From the NCBI GenBank assembly GCA_042663485.1, contig JBHTAF010000005.1: a DNA stretch of 64,000 nt. One strand, written 5' to 3'. The translations under genes were made by a program, and so were the position numbers. The DNA comes from Natronosalvus sp042663485. GTDB taxonomy: Archaea; Halobacteriota; Halobacteria; Halobacteriales; Natrialbaceae. Below the pieces are notes generated by a model. That model was not told the DNA's origin, made no database searches, and worked only from the letters and a program-made list of their open reading frames with translations. This document shows, in pieces, positions 8,414 to 16,703 of this stretch; within the stretch, counting starts at the first letter, position 1; each line of letters starts with the position of its first letter.

Positions 8414-9001
8414 TCACGCGCCCTCCTCGAGCCGAGCGTACCGGTTTTCGAACCGATCCCGACAGGACGAACAGCAGAAGTGGTAGGCGTCCCCGCCGAT
8501 CGTCGCCGATTCGCCCTCGCTGTCGACGGTATTCCCACACTCCGCACAGGTCAATGCGAACGCGGTTCCACCGAGCGACGGGCGCCACTCGACGTCGTCC
8601 ATCAGCGTGACGCGATACTCGAGGTCGCCGTTTCCGAGCAACTCCTCGAGCCAGCGACGGACGTTCCGTCCCTCCGCGCGGGCGTAAAACCAGACGTTAC
8701 CCTCGGCGGTCACGAAGAGGTGTTCGACCGCGTCGGCGTCGCCGATCCGCTCTCTGAGCGAATCGACGTCCGCGCTCCCAACGTCGACCTGGACGAAGAC
8801 GGGAACGCCTCCCCTGATCGTCGACCGGTCCACGTCGATCGTGAACCGGTTGATGACGCCGGCCTCCTCGAGGCGGGCGACGCGGTCGGAGACAGCCGGT
8901 CCGGACAGTCCAACGGTCTCCGCGATGTCGCTGAACGGGCGGCGTGCGTTCTCCCCCAGGAGCGACAGGATCTCCACGTCGGTTTCGTCGAGCGTGTGCA
9001 T
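8414..9001 (-). CDS. Lrp/AsnC-type regulator with C-terminal TRASH metal-binding domain
   Basis: This 195-residue regulator has an N-terminal AsnC-type winged helix ('LDETDVEILSLLGENAR' through 'VARLEEAGVI', residues 3-55), a central effector-like region, and a C-terminal TRASH domain with Cys-x2-Cys ('CAEC') and 'CCSSC'. Proteins of this architecture, such as Halobacterium VNG1179C, sense copper and control an efflux P-type ATPase. No metal transporter lies in this window, so the target is elsewhere or different. ATG at 9001 is chosen because it begins the winged helix and lies about 26 bp from a minus-strand TATA element in 'tccctaatag' (9021-9030). An in-frame upstream extension is not supported. 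Confidence 0.88.
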   Translation of the reverse strand: MHTLDETDVEILSLLGENARRPFSDIAETVGLSGPAVSDRVARLEEAGVINRFTIDVDRSTIRGGVPVFVQVDVGSADVDSLRERIGDADAVEHLFVTAEGNVWFYARAEGRNVRRWLEELLGNGDLEYRVTLMDDVEWRPSLGGTAFALTCAECGNTVDSEGESATIGGDAYHFCCSSCRDRFENRYARLEEGA

Positions 9002-9178
9002 ACTCAGTCTAGCGATTCGTTCCCTAATAGCGCGTCGATAGGGTGCTATACTCGGGGTCCGTACGTGTCCGACCCTACGCGGGAATCCCCTCGTCTGTAG
9101 CCGGAGATAATTGCCTAAATACATTATCTATGCACATATTATTTTTGGTGACTTTCAGAAAATGACGACTGTACGTCT

Positions 9179-9190
9179 CTTTACTATTTT
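9179..9190 (+). promoter_or_regulatory. Candidate TATA of the exported protease gene
   Basis: 'ctttactatttt' is centred about 50 bp before the ATG at 9236, which predicts a leader of roughly 25 nt. The region 9110-9190 is clearly more AT-rich than its surroundings. Confidence 0.35.
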
Positions 9191-9235
9191 CGGGTGAGGC
9201 GGGGTTCGTATGGTTCCCAGACCAGTCGATAACAG

Positions 9236-12200
9236 ATGACAGAGCGTCCCCCCAAAGGAGTAGACGAATCGCCATCCGTCGTGTCGCGCCGGCAGGTTCT
9301 CCAGGGAACGGCGGGTGCCGGTCTACTCGCACTCTTCCCGACGGCGAGTGGTAGTGCCAACGAGACGACTGAAGTCGTCGTCCGCGCCGAGGACGTGGAC
9401 GTTCCACTCGTCGCATCCGATTCCGTCGTCGACGAACTCAAGGCGACGGCCGAGCAGAGCCAGGCCCCCATCGTCGAGTACGTCGACGAAACGGACGGCC
9501 TCGCGGTGAAAAGCCGCTTCTGGCTCGCGAACGCGCTCCTCCTCCAGGTCGACACCGGCGTCGTCGACCTCGAACAGGTGACCGCCCAGGAGGGCGTCTC
9601 GGAAGTCCACCCCAACTTCCGCTACGAAATTCCCGAACCGGACGTCGGGACCGCCAGTGAGGAGGCGGGCGACGTCACGTACGGCCTCGAGCAGATCGAC
9701 GCGCCCGCGGCCTGGGACGCGTACGATTCGCGCGGCGAGGGCGCCCGGATCGCGGTGCTCGACACCGGCGTCGATCCGACGCATCCGGACATCGACCTCG
9801 AGCCCGAGCACTTCGCCGAGTTCGACGGCGACGGCGAGCAGGTCGACTCGGATCCGCACGACTCGCACTATCACGGTACCCACGTGAGCGGGACGGTCGC
9901 AGGTGGCGGCGATTCCGGCACCGCGATCGGTGTCGCCCCGGACGCGACATTGCTCGGCGGACTCGTCCTACCGGACGGGGGCGGGTCCTTCGCCCAGATC
10001 ATCGGCGGTATGCAGTGGGCCGTCGAGGAAGACGCCGACGCGATCAACATGAGCCTCGGGATCGACGGCTACGTGGGCGAGATGATCGAACCGGTCCGGA
10101 ACGCAGACCAGGCTGGTACGGTCGTCGTCTCTTCGTCGGGCAACAGCAGGGTCGGAACGTCCGGGTCGCCCGCCAACGTCTACGACGCCTTCGCCATCGG
10201 GGCCTCAAACGAGGACGAGGCCATCGCCGAGTTCTCGAGCGGCGAAACGATCTCGACGGCAGACGACTGGGGGCACCTCGCTCCGGACGACTGGCCCGAA
10301 AGCTACGTCGTTCCGGACGTGTCGGCGCCTGGCGTGGACGTGACCAGCGCGTTCCCGGTCGACCACTCGAACGGGCCGTACCACGCCATCTCCGGGACGT
10401 CGATGGCGTCGCCCCACGTCGCGGGCGTCGTCGGCCTCATCAGGTCGGCGGCTCTCGATGAAGCCACGCCGGAACGGGTGAAACGCGCCCTCGCCGCCAC
10501 TGCCTGGAAACCCGAGGGCGAGTCGGACGACCCCGACATTCGGTATGGGCGCGGGATCGTCGACGCGTTCGCCGCCGTCGGTCGCGTCGCAGCCGACAGC
10601 GGCGTCACCGGGACCGTCACCGATTCCGACGGTGCCCCCATCGACGAAGCGACCGTCACGCTCGACGGGTTCCCGGTCGAGACGAACGCCGACGGCGAGT
10701 TCCAGGTCCGGGCGATCCCCGGCACGTACGAACTGACCGCCGACGCGTTCGGCTACACCGCCGACACCGTCACCGTCGAGGTCGACGACGGCTTCCAGTC
10801 GGTCGACTTCACGCTCGGCGACAGCCTCGCAATCGCCGTCGTCGACGGCCAGCCCGAGGGCCTCGAGGCCGGCGAGTCGTTCGACCTGACGGCGAACGTC
10901 GCCCACGTCGAGTCGGTCGCCGTCGAGCAGGTCGGAGACTACGTCGGCGAGGCCTGGCTCGAGGTCGACGGCGAGCAGGCTGCGTTCGGCGAACGCGTCG
11001 ACTTCGAATCCGCCCGCTCGGACGAGATCACGATCACCGTCGAGACCGAATCCGACGGCGTCGGCAACCTCAAACTCGAGCACACCTTCTCAGGGCTCGG
11101 CGACTCCGTTACCGTCTCGACGGGGCCGACGTTCGTCTACGACGAGCCGGTTCCGATCGGCATCGTCGATGCCGGGAGCGGCTACGCGGCCGACCTCGAA
11201 GCGATCCTCGCCGAGGCGATGCACCCGCGATACCGGTTCGACCGGCTCGAGCCCGCGGAAGCCCTCGACGCCGCCGAGAGTCACGAACACGAAGGCTACG
11301 TCGTGCAGAATCTGGGCGACGACGCTGACCTCGTCGCCGACTTCGTCGATATGGCCTCGGCGCCCGAAATCGGTGCGGTGTACCTCGACCAGTTCGGCGA
11401 GGCGAGCGACGCCGTCTCACAGGTGTCCGATGCGACCGGCGACCCGCGCGAGACGAGCGAGGTCGCCGCCCAGGTGCCGTATCCGATCGCGTATCCGATC
11501 GAGTACGAACTTTCGGAAGCGCACCCCGTGTTCGAGGGAATCGCCGCCGACGGCGAGCGCCTGACCATCACCGAACCCGACCCCGTCTCGGTCGGTATCG
11601 GCGTGTACTACAGCGGCTTCCACAGCTACTTCGAGGGGTACAGCGGCGGCGTCGCTGGCTCGACGGTAGCCTCGACCGCCGTCGCGTCCACGGAGACGGG
11701 TGACGGCCTCGCGATCGACGACCTCTCTCGAGTCGTCCACGCGTCGTCGCTCGGCCTCGGGACGTTCGTCGACCGAGACGCCGTCACCGACGCTGGACAA
11801 TCGCTCCTGGGCAATCTCGTTGCTCACGCCGCCACGACGCCGCCGATCGACGTCGTCACCGCGCCGGCCGAACGGGTGGCTCCCGGCGAGTCGGTTACCC
11901 TCGAGGTCGCTGTCGAGGATCTCGAGGAACTGGAAATTGGCGTCACCGGACTGCAGTTCCTCGACGAGAGCGATCTCTCGCTTTCAATCGATGGAGAGAG
12001 CGTCGCCTTCAACGACACGCTCGAGTATGACGCCTACGACGGGACGCTCGAGATAACGGTCGACACGTCCCAACGGATCGGCGAGTTCGCGATCAGCACC
12101 CGGTTCGTCACGCTCGGCGACCGGGATCAGGAAGTCGAGACGGCGGCGACGTTCCGGCCGACGACCGTCTACGAGTCGCCGCTGCGCGTCCCGGACCAGG

Positions 12201-14383
12201 TCGACGACCTGCAGGCGGCGGTGGACTTCGTGCGCGAGGGCGACACCGTCGAACTCGCCGACGGCGTCTACGAGGTCGACGCGCCGGACCGCGGCTTCCA
12301 GACCGGCCTGTACGTCGGTACGCCCGGGATCACGATCCGTGGGGTCGACGGTGCGACCCCCTCGATCGTCCACGAACGTGACCTGCCAGGACCGCGGATT
12401 ATCCACATCGGCGCCGACGACGTCACCCTCGAGAACGTAGAGGCGAACGTAATCGACGGCGAGGTCGATTCGAAGAACGCCATCGGAACCGGCGTGCTTG
12501 CCGGTGATGGCACCAGCAATGTGACCATCAGGAACGTGACCGCGGCCGGGACGTTCGGCGTCCAGCTCCGCGAGACGACCGACGCACTCGTCGAGGACGT
12601 CACCGCGTTCGGGACGGTTGTCGGCGTCGGCACCGACTCCGGGTTCTTCGGCACCGTCGACGGCGCAACGATCCGGAACGTCACCGTGACCGACAGCCCC
12701 GACTACTCGTTCCAGGGCGGCGTGATCGTCAACGGCGCGACCCGTGTCACCGTCACCGACTGTCACCTCGAGCACGAGGACGGCGATCGGGCAAGCGTGG
12801 CGCTCTTCGGCCCCTTCGACGGCGGCGATGACTGCCGCATCGCGAACAACACGATCGTCGGCCCCGACGAGGAACCCTACTCGGACGACCGGAACAACGG
12901 CATCTACGTCGACGGCGTCGACGTCGTGGTCGAGGACAATCACGTCGTCGACTCCCACACGGGGATTCGCGTCGCGGAGTACGGATTCGGTATCGACCCA
13001 CCAGCGGTCACCGTCGAACGGAACGCCATCGAAAACGCTGAAATCGGCTTCCGGCAGTTCGGCGACACGGCCCTGTTCGCGTTCAACGACGTCGAGGCCG
13101 CGACCGGTCTCGACCTCGGACCCGGCTACTTCGGCCTCGACGCCGACGCGGTTCTGGCGCGGTACAACGACCTCTCTGCCACCGACCTGCCGTTCCGCGG
13201 TGAGCCCGGCGACGGGTGGAACGCGCCCGAGGGTCCGTTCGACTGTCGCGAGAACTATCTCGGTGACCGAAGTTTCGGCGACACGCTCGTAGATGGCGAC
13301 GTCGCGTACGATCCCTACCTGACCGTGCCGCCAGCAGACCTCGAGTCGGGTGCCGTGGATGCAGGAGCCCTCGCCGTCGACGCACTCGAACCGACGGAAA
13401 TCGCGACAGACCTGTACCTCGATCCTGGCGGGTCGTACGCCATCGGCTTCCCGGGCCCGACCGATCAGACGATCTACGACGTGCTCGGTGTCGACGGGTA
13501 CGGCGAGTTCGCCGGCGAGATCGAGATGTGGAACCACGACGCCGGCAACTGGAAGTCCATCACTGGCGACGGGAGCCTGCAGTACGCCGATACGCTCTAC
13601 GCGTTCAGGGTTACGCCGGAGGAAGGCGTGCGCGCCGAGGTCCACTTCCAGCGAGCGGACGACCCGCCGGTCGGACCTGACGGGACGCCGCCGGGCCACC
13701 GCGATTCCAACGTCGAGAAAACCCGCCTCCAGGAGGGCTGGAATTTCGTCGCTGCGCCGACGTATGGCGACGAGGGAGACGTCTTTGAGATGGACGTCGT
13801 CGACTCGATCGACGACTCGCTGCACGCACCCGGCGGGCAGATCGGTGACGGCCAGAAGACAGCCTTCACCGGCTACCTGGTCGAGGCGACGGACGATCAC
13901 TGGCTGGACGCCGGGATCACGGCGTACGACCCGACGATGACGGAACTCTACGAAGGGCTCGGTCTCGACCCGCAGATTCACGCGGATCCCGGCCCCTCGA
14001 CTGATGCCGGTGGGATGGATCGGACGCTCGAGAGCGTCCTCGAGGCCCCCGGTGACGAGGAGACTACCGTCGAGCGGGTAGCCGCCTTCGTCACGGAACG
14101 GCTCGCGACTGTCGACTTGGACGCCGACCTGGACGACGTACTCGAGGAGTTCTCGACGACGGCGGAGGCGACGGCCGCCGAGGCCCCGTCGGCGCACGCC
14201 GACCTCGTGGCGGAAGCGACGGATCTCGCGGCCGAGCGGGCCGTCCAGACGCTGATCCAGGCCGAGTTCCACGACGAGGAGGGTGACGAAACGGACCCCG
14301 ATCGAACCGTAGAGTCACACGCGGAGAAACGCGGGGGTTCGACGCTCTCGGGGATGCGACGGTCGGTCGCCACCGACGACTGA
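9236..14383 (+). CDS. Tat-exported subtilisin-family (S8) protease fused to a beta-helix
   Basis: This is an unusually long 1715-residue secreted protein. The Tat signal is 'SRRQVLQGTAGAGLLAL' (about 18-34). An S8 propeptide-like region precedes the peptidase domain with triad Asp176 ('AVLDTGVD'), His213 ('HGTHVSG') and Ser389 ('SGTSMASPHVAG'), plus oxyanion Asn303. Next come a carboxypeptidase-regulatory-like beta domain ('GVTGTVTDSDGAPID', about 460-530), Ig-like beta segments, and a ThuA/GATase-like region (about 640-870). A NosD/pectate-lyase-type right-handed beta-helix follows (about 990-1340, repeating 'VTIRNVT' rungs), then a beta-rich C-terminus with 'LQEGWNFVAAP'. No C-terminal anchor is evident. 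Most haloarchaeal halolysins are 400-600 residues, so roughly 1100 residues are accessory and suggest binding or processing of a glycosylated or polysaccharide-associated target (inference). Confidence 0.9.
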   Translation: MTERPPKGVDESPSVVSRRQVLQGTAGAGLLALFPTASGSANETTEVVVRAEDVDVPLVASDSVVDELKATAEQSQAPIVEYVDETDGLAVKSRFWLANALLLQVDTGVVDLEQVTAQEGVSEVHPNFRYEIPEPDVGTASEEAGDVTYGLEQIDAPAAWDAYDSRGEGARIAVLDTGVDPTHPDIDLEPEHFAEFDGDGEQVDSDPHDSHYHGTHVSGTVAGGGDSGTAIGVAPDATLLGGLVLPDGGGSFAQIIGGMQWAVEEDADAINMSLGIDGYVGEMIEPVRNADQAGTVVVSSSGNSRVGTSGSPANVYDAFAIGASNEDEAIAEFSSGETISTADDWGHLAPDDWPESYVVPDVSAPGVDVTSAFPVDHSNGPYHAISGTSMASPHVAGVVGLIRSAALDEATPERVKRALAATAWKPEGESDDPDIRYGRGIVDAFAAVGRVAADSGVTGTVTDSDGAPIDEATVTLDGFPVETNADGEFQVRAIPGTYELTADAFGYTADTVTVEVDDGFQSVDFTLGDSLAIAVVDGQPEGLEAGESFDLTANVAHVESVAVEQVGDYVGEAWLEVDGEQAAFGERVDFESARSDEITITVETESDGVGNLKLEHTFSGLGDSVTVSTGPTFVYDEPVPIGIVDAGSGYAADLEAILAEAMHPRYRFDRLEPAEALDAAESHEHEGYVVQNLGDDADLVADFVDMASAPEIGAVYLDQFGEASDAVSQVSDATGDPRETSEVAAQVPYPIAYPIEYELSEAHPVFEGIAADGERLTITEPDPVSVGIGVYYSGFHSYFEGYSGGVAGSTVASTAVASTETGDGLAIDDLSRVVHASSLGLGTFVDRDAVTDAGQSLLGNLVAHAATTPPIDVVTAPAERVAPGESVTLEVAVEDLEELEIGVTGLQFLDESDLSLSIDGESVAFNDTLEYDAYDGTLEITVDTSQRIGEFAISTRFVTLGDRDQEVETAATFRPTTVYESPLRVPDQVDDLQAAVDFVREGDTVELADGVYEVDAPDRGFQTGLYVGTPGITIRGVDGATPSIVHERDLPGPRIIHIGADDVTLENVEANVIDGEVDSKNAIGTGVLAGDGTSNVTIRNVTAAGTFGVQLRETTDALVEDVTAFGTVVGVGTDSGFFGTVDGATIRNVTVTDSPDYSFQGGVIVNGATRVTVTDCHLEHEDGDRASVALFGPFDGGDDCRIANNTIVGPDEEPYSDDRNNGIYVDGVDVVVEDNHVVDSHTGIRVAEYGFGIDPPAVTVERNAIENAEIGFRQFGDTALFAFNDVEAATGLDLGPGYFGLDADAVLARYNDLSATDLPFRGEPGDGWNAPEGPFDCRENYLGDRSFGDTLVDGDVAYDPYLTVPPADLESGAVDAGALAVDALEPTEIATDLYLDPGGSYAIGFPGPTDQTIYDVLGVDGYGEFAGEIEMWNHDAGNWKSITGDGSLQYADTLYAFRVTPEEGVRAEVHFQRADDPPVGPDGTPPGHRDSNVEKTRLQEGWNFVAAPTYGDEGDVFEMDVVDSIDDSLHAPGGQIGDGQKTAFTGYLVEATDDHWLDAGITAYDPTMTELYEGLGLDPQIHADPGPSTDAGGMDRTLESVLEAPGDEETTVERVAAFVTERLATVDLDADLDDVLEEFSTTAEATAAEAPSAHADLVAEATDLAAERAVQTLIQAEFHDEEGDETDPDRTVESHAEKRGGSTLSGMRRSVATDD

Positions 14384-14400
14384 GGACCCGATTAACCGGG

Positions 14401-14454
14401 TCACTGCGGTGACTCCAATCGAACGAATCACCGCGGTGACCTCAGTCGAACCGC
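14401..14454. repeat. 27 bp imperfect direct repeat with palindromic core
   Basis: Two adjacent 27 bp units (14401-14427, 14428-14454) share TCAC(T/C)GCGGTGAC and a downstream TCGAAC. The core of the second, TCACCGCGGTGA, is a perfect 12 bp palindrome. It sits 18 bp after the protease stop codon, so it may be a protein-binding site or a leftover of local duplication. Confidence 0.5.
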
Positions 14455-15140
14455 AGTCCACGGTAGCCTCCGTTGGTGCCGACACCGAGTCGCTCGTCGG
14501 TCCCGACGACGGCGCGGTTTTGTTGCTCCCTGTGCATTGGAGCGCGTTCACCCCACGTTCGCGCGGAAACGCGTCTGCTCGCTCGATATCTGGCCAGATC
14601 CGTTCGAGCCAATTGACGACGTTCTTTCGGTAACCTACTCGAACGATGCATTCCCTCTAGGACGACGAATCCAGTTCGTACGCTAACGTGTTTCTGCTAT
14701 CGGCGTGGTGGGTCCGTCGCTCTTCGAGAACTGATTACGGGAGAAGTATTTGTATTCTATGACTTTCATCTATCACTCCAAATATTGATATAAGAATTCT
14801 CATCTGACTCGAGACTCGAGACAGCGAGACGTCAACTGGACAGAGGGAACGTTATCGACGAGCGGCGTGTCGCTGATTCGCTCCAGCCGGACAGGATAAT
14901 CCGAGGAATACGACGATTGTCTGAACCGTCCGTGAACGGATTCTGACGGTAGATCTGGGCGAATGGTCCACGACGACCCGACACATCGTATCCCGTTCGC
15001 CGCATCCAGTATTCGAACCGTAACAGGATCAATGGGAGTGCGTCAGCGAGGGTTTTATCGTCCGAACGCCGGTCGGAGTGGTGTCCTCGGGATGTTCCTA
15101 CTGTGCCGGATTCGAATCGAACTATCATCGTACAATCTAT

Positions 15141-15166
15141 GAGGTCTATTTGACATTAAAGACCTC
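15141..15166 (-). terminator. Stem-loop downstream of the CapA-like gene
   Basis: GAGGTCT and AGACCTC are perfect 7 bp inverted arms around a 12 nt AT-rich loop. The element lies about 60 bp beyond the minus-strand stop at 15227. A transcription-termination or mRNA-stability role is possible but unproven, since archaeal termination depends mainly on U-tracts. Confidence 0.3.
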
Positions 15167-15226
15167 TCTCTCTCATTCGACTATGGCCGCCAGCATCGCC
15201 CCATATCGTCCGACGGTCGAGCGACC

Positions 15227-16678
15227 TCACTCGCGGGCGGTTCGAGCCAGCAACTGCTGTGCTTCGTCGCGGATCTCCGGGGTCCGCCTGTCGATCCCTT
15301 CGCCGGAGAGCACCTCGAGCGCCGTGGTTGTGAGCCAGCGGTGGGACTCCGCCCGGATGACGTTCAACAGGACGAAGAGTTCCGCCCGTCGGCTTTCGGG
15401 ATCCCAGATCGATCGCTGCAGTCGCGGGTCGTTCGGCGCCGAACGCGCACGCGAGAGGTTCGCCCCGACGCCGGTGTGGAGCCAGTTGGAGTACCGTTCG
15501 TAGAATACCTGAACGGCGATTTCTTGCCAGTAGGCTTCGAGCGTCGCCACGTCGGTGGTGATCTCGGCGAGACGGTTGAGGTACGACAGGTAGTCCTCGC
15601 GATCCCGAGTTAGCCCGAGCGGGTGGACGACCCCGTCGACGGTCTCGGTCGGCACGAGTTCGACGGCGACCGGCGTCGACCCGTCGAATTCGACCTCCAG
15701 GACGAGCCCCCAGGAGGTGTTCTCCTCGTCGGCCATGCTGTCGAACAGGAAGTTACCGAGGCTGTAGAAGATCGCCCCGTCGCCGTACCGTTCCCAGCCC
15801 TGGGGGACGTGCGGGTGGTGGCCGACGACGAGATCGGCCCCGATGTCGACGAACTCCCGCAGGAGTCCCTGTAGCTGGGGAGCCGGGAACGGGACGTACT
15901 CCACGCCGCTGTGGGCGACGACGATCACGCTGTCGTACTCGCGATCGGCCGCACGGATGGCCTCTCGAGCGCGACGATCGGAGAACCACGCCGCTCCGTG
16001 GCCCCGCTCGTCGACGAGGTTGAACTCCTGTTCACAGACGTTGACGATCGCGACCGACGCGTCGGGCCCGACTGCGAGCGGCTCGTACGCTTCATCGGGC
16101 GTCGAGCCAACGCCCACGGTCGCGAGGCCGGCGTCGTGAAGTGCCTCGAGCGTCGTCACGACGCCCTCGGGTCCGTAGTCGCGGACGTGATTGTTCGCGA
16201 GCGTGCAGACGTCGAAACCGACGTCCGCCACTGTCTCGGCCGTCCCGTCCGGGTTCTCGACGCACGGCCCGCTCTTGTCGATCTGCGTCGCCTCATCTGA
16301 GACGATGGGAGCTTCGACGTTGAGGATCGAGACGTCGGCCGCGCCGATCCGTTCCCGAAGGGGCGACGACACCGTTCGATCGGCGGTCGGCCTGTCGGCA
16401 CGGCTGAGCGCGCAGTCGCCGGCGACGACCATCGACCAGCGGTCACCGCCGCGTCGGTCGCGACCCGTTCCGAGGTCGACTACCGTGGCGAGGTCGTCGC
16501 TCACGACGGTCGAGTCTTCGGCACTCGAGTCCTTCGAGCAGTCGCTACTCGTGCCACTCGAGCCTTCGTCACTCATCGGTTTCCTCGCTTCCCTGGCCAG
16601 CGGTTTCGGGATCGATTCGGAACCGGCTCTCGAGCGATCGGACGTCCATCGGCCCACCGGTTTTTTCGGCTCGACCAT
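15227..16678 (-). CDS. CapA-family metallophosphatase-like protein
   Basis: This 483-residue protein belongs to the CapA/PgsA family (poly-gamma-glutamate capsule biosynthesis, calcineurin-like fold). Motifs are 'MVVAGDCALSR' near residue 82, 'LNVEAPIV', 'CTLANNHVRDYG' (conserved Asn-Asn-His), 'VVAHSGVEY', 'VVGHHPHVPQG' and 'IFYSLGNFLFD'. The Asn, His and Asp residues match the family's metal-site pattern. The N-terminal 60-70 residues are low-complexity Ser/Asp-rich, and ATG at 16576 is an alternative start. No transmembrane segment is seen. It begins 25 bp after the double alpha/beta hydrolase gene, so it is probably the last gene of that operon. The substrate is unknown and no capsule genes are adjacent. 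Confidence 0.85.
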   Translation of the reverse strand: MVEPKKPVGRWTSDRSRAGSESIPKPLAREARKPMSDEGSSGTSSDCSKDSSAEDSTVVSDDLATVVDLGTGRDRRGGDRWSMVVAGDCALSRADRPTADRTVSSPLRERIGAADVSILNVEAPIVSDEATQIDKSGPCVENPDGTAETVADVGFDVCTLANNHVRDYGPEGVVTTLEALHDAGLATVGVGSTPDEAYEPLAVGPDASVAIVNVCEQEFNLVDERGHGAAWFSDRRAREAIRAADREYDSVIVVAHSGVEYVPFPAPQLQGLLREFVDIGADLVVGHHPHVPQGWERYGDGAIFYSLGNFLFDSMADEENTSWGLVLEVEFDGSTPVAVELVPTETVDGVVHPLGLTRDREDYLSYLNRLAEITTDVATLEAYWQEIAVQVFYERYSNWLHTGVGANLSRARSAPNDPRLQRSIWDPESRRAELFVLLNVIRAESHRWLTTTALEVLSGEGIDRRTPEIRDEAQQLLARTARE

Positions 16679-16703
16679 ATACCTTTGCTCGAGCGCGGGA
16701 AGT

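Larger units (their letters stand above)
14384..15226. other. 843 bp stretch without a convincing gene
   Basis: No frame here has credible codon usage or recognisable domains. The stretch contains a 27 bp direct repeat near its left end, an AT-rich segment at about 14735-14815, and a stem-loop at 15141-15166. A minus-strand frame at 14832-15128 gives a compositionally atypical 98-residue translation with no family resemblance. Confidence 0.6.

Noticed and set aside
11984..14272. Long minus-strand open frame (762 codons) opposite the exported protease
   Set aside because: It is antisense to a clear S8/beta-helix gene; the GC-rich third positions of the real gene keep the opposite frame free of stops, and no domain is recognisable.
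14832..15128. 98-codon minus-strand frame in the gene-poor stretch
   Set aside because: Basic, non-acidic composition and no family resemblance; not credible as a haloarchaeal protein or as a transposase remnant.
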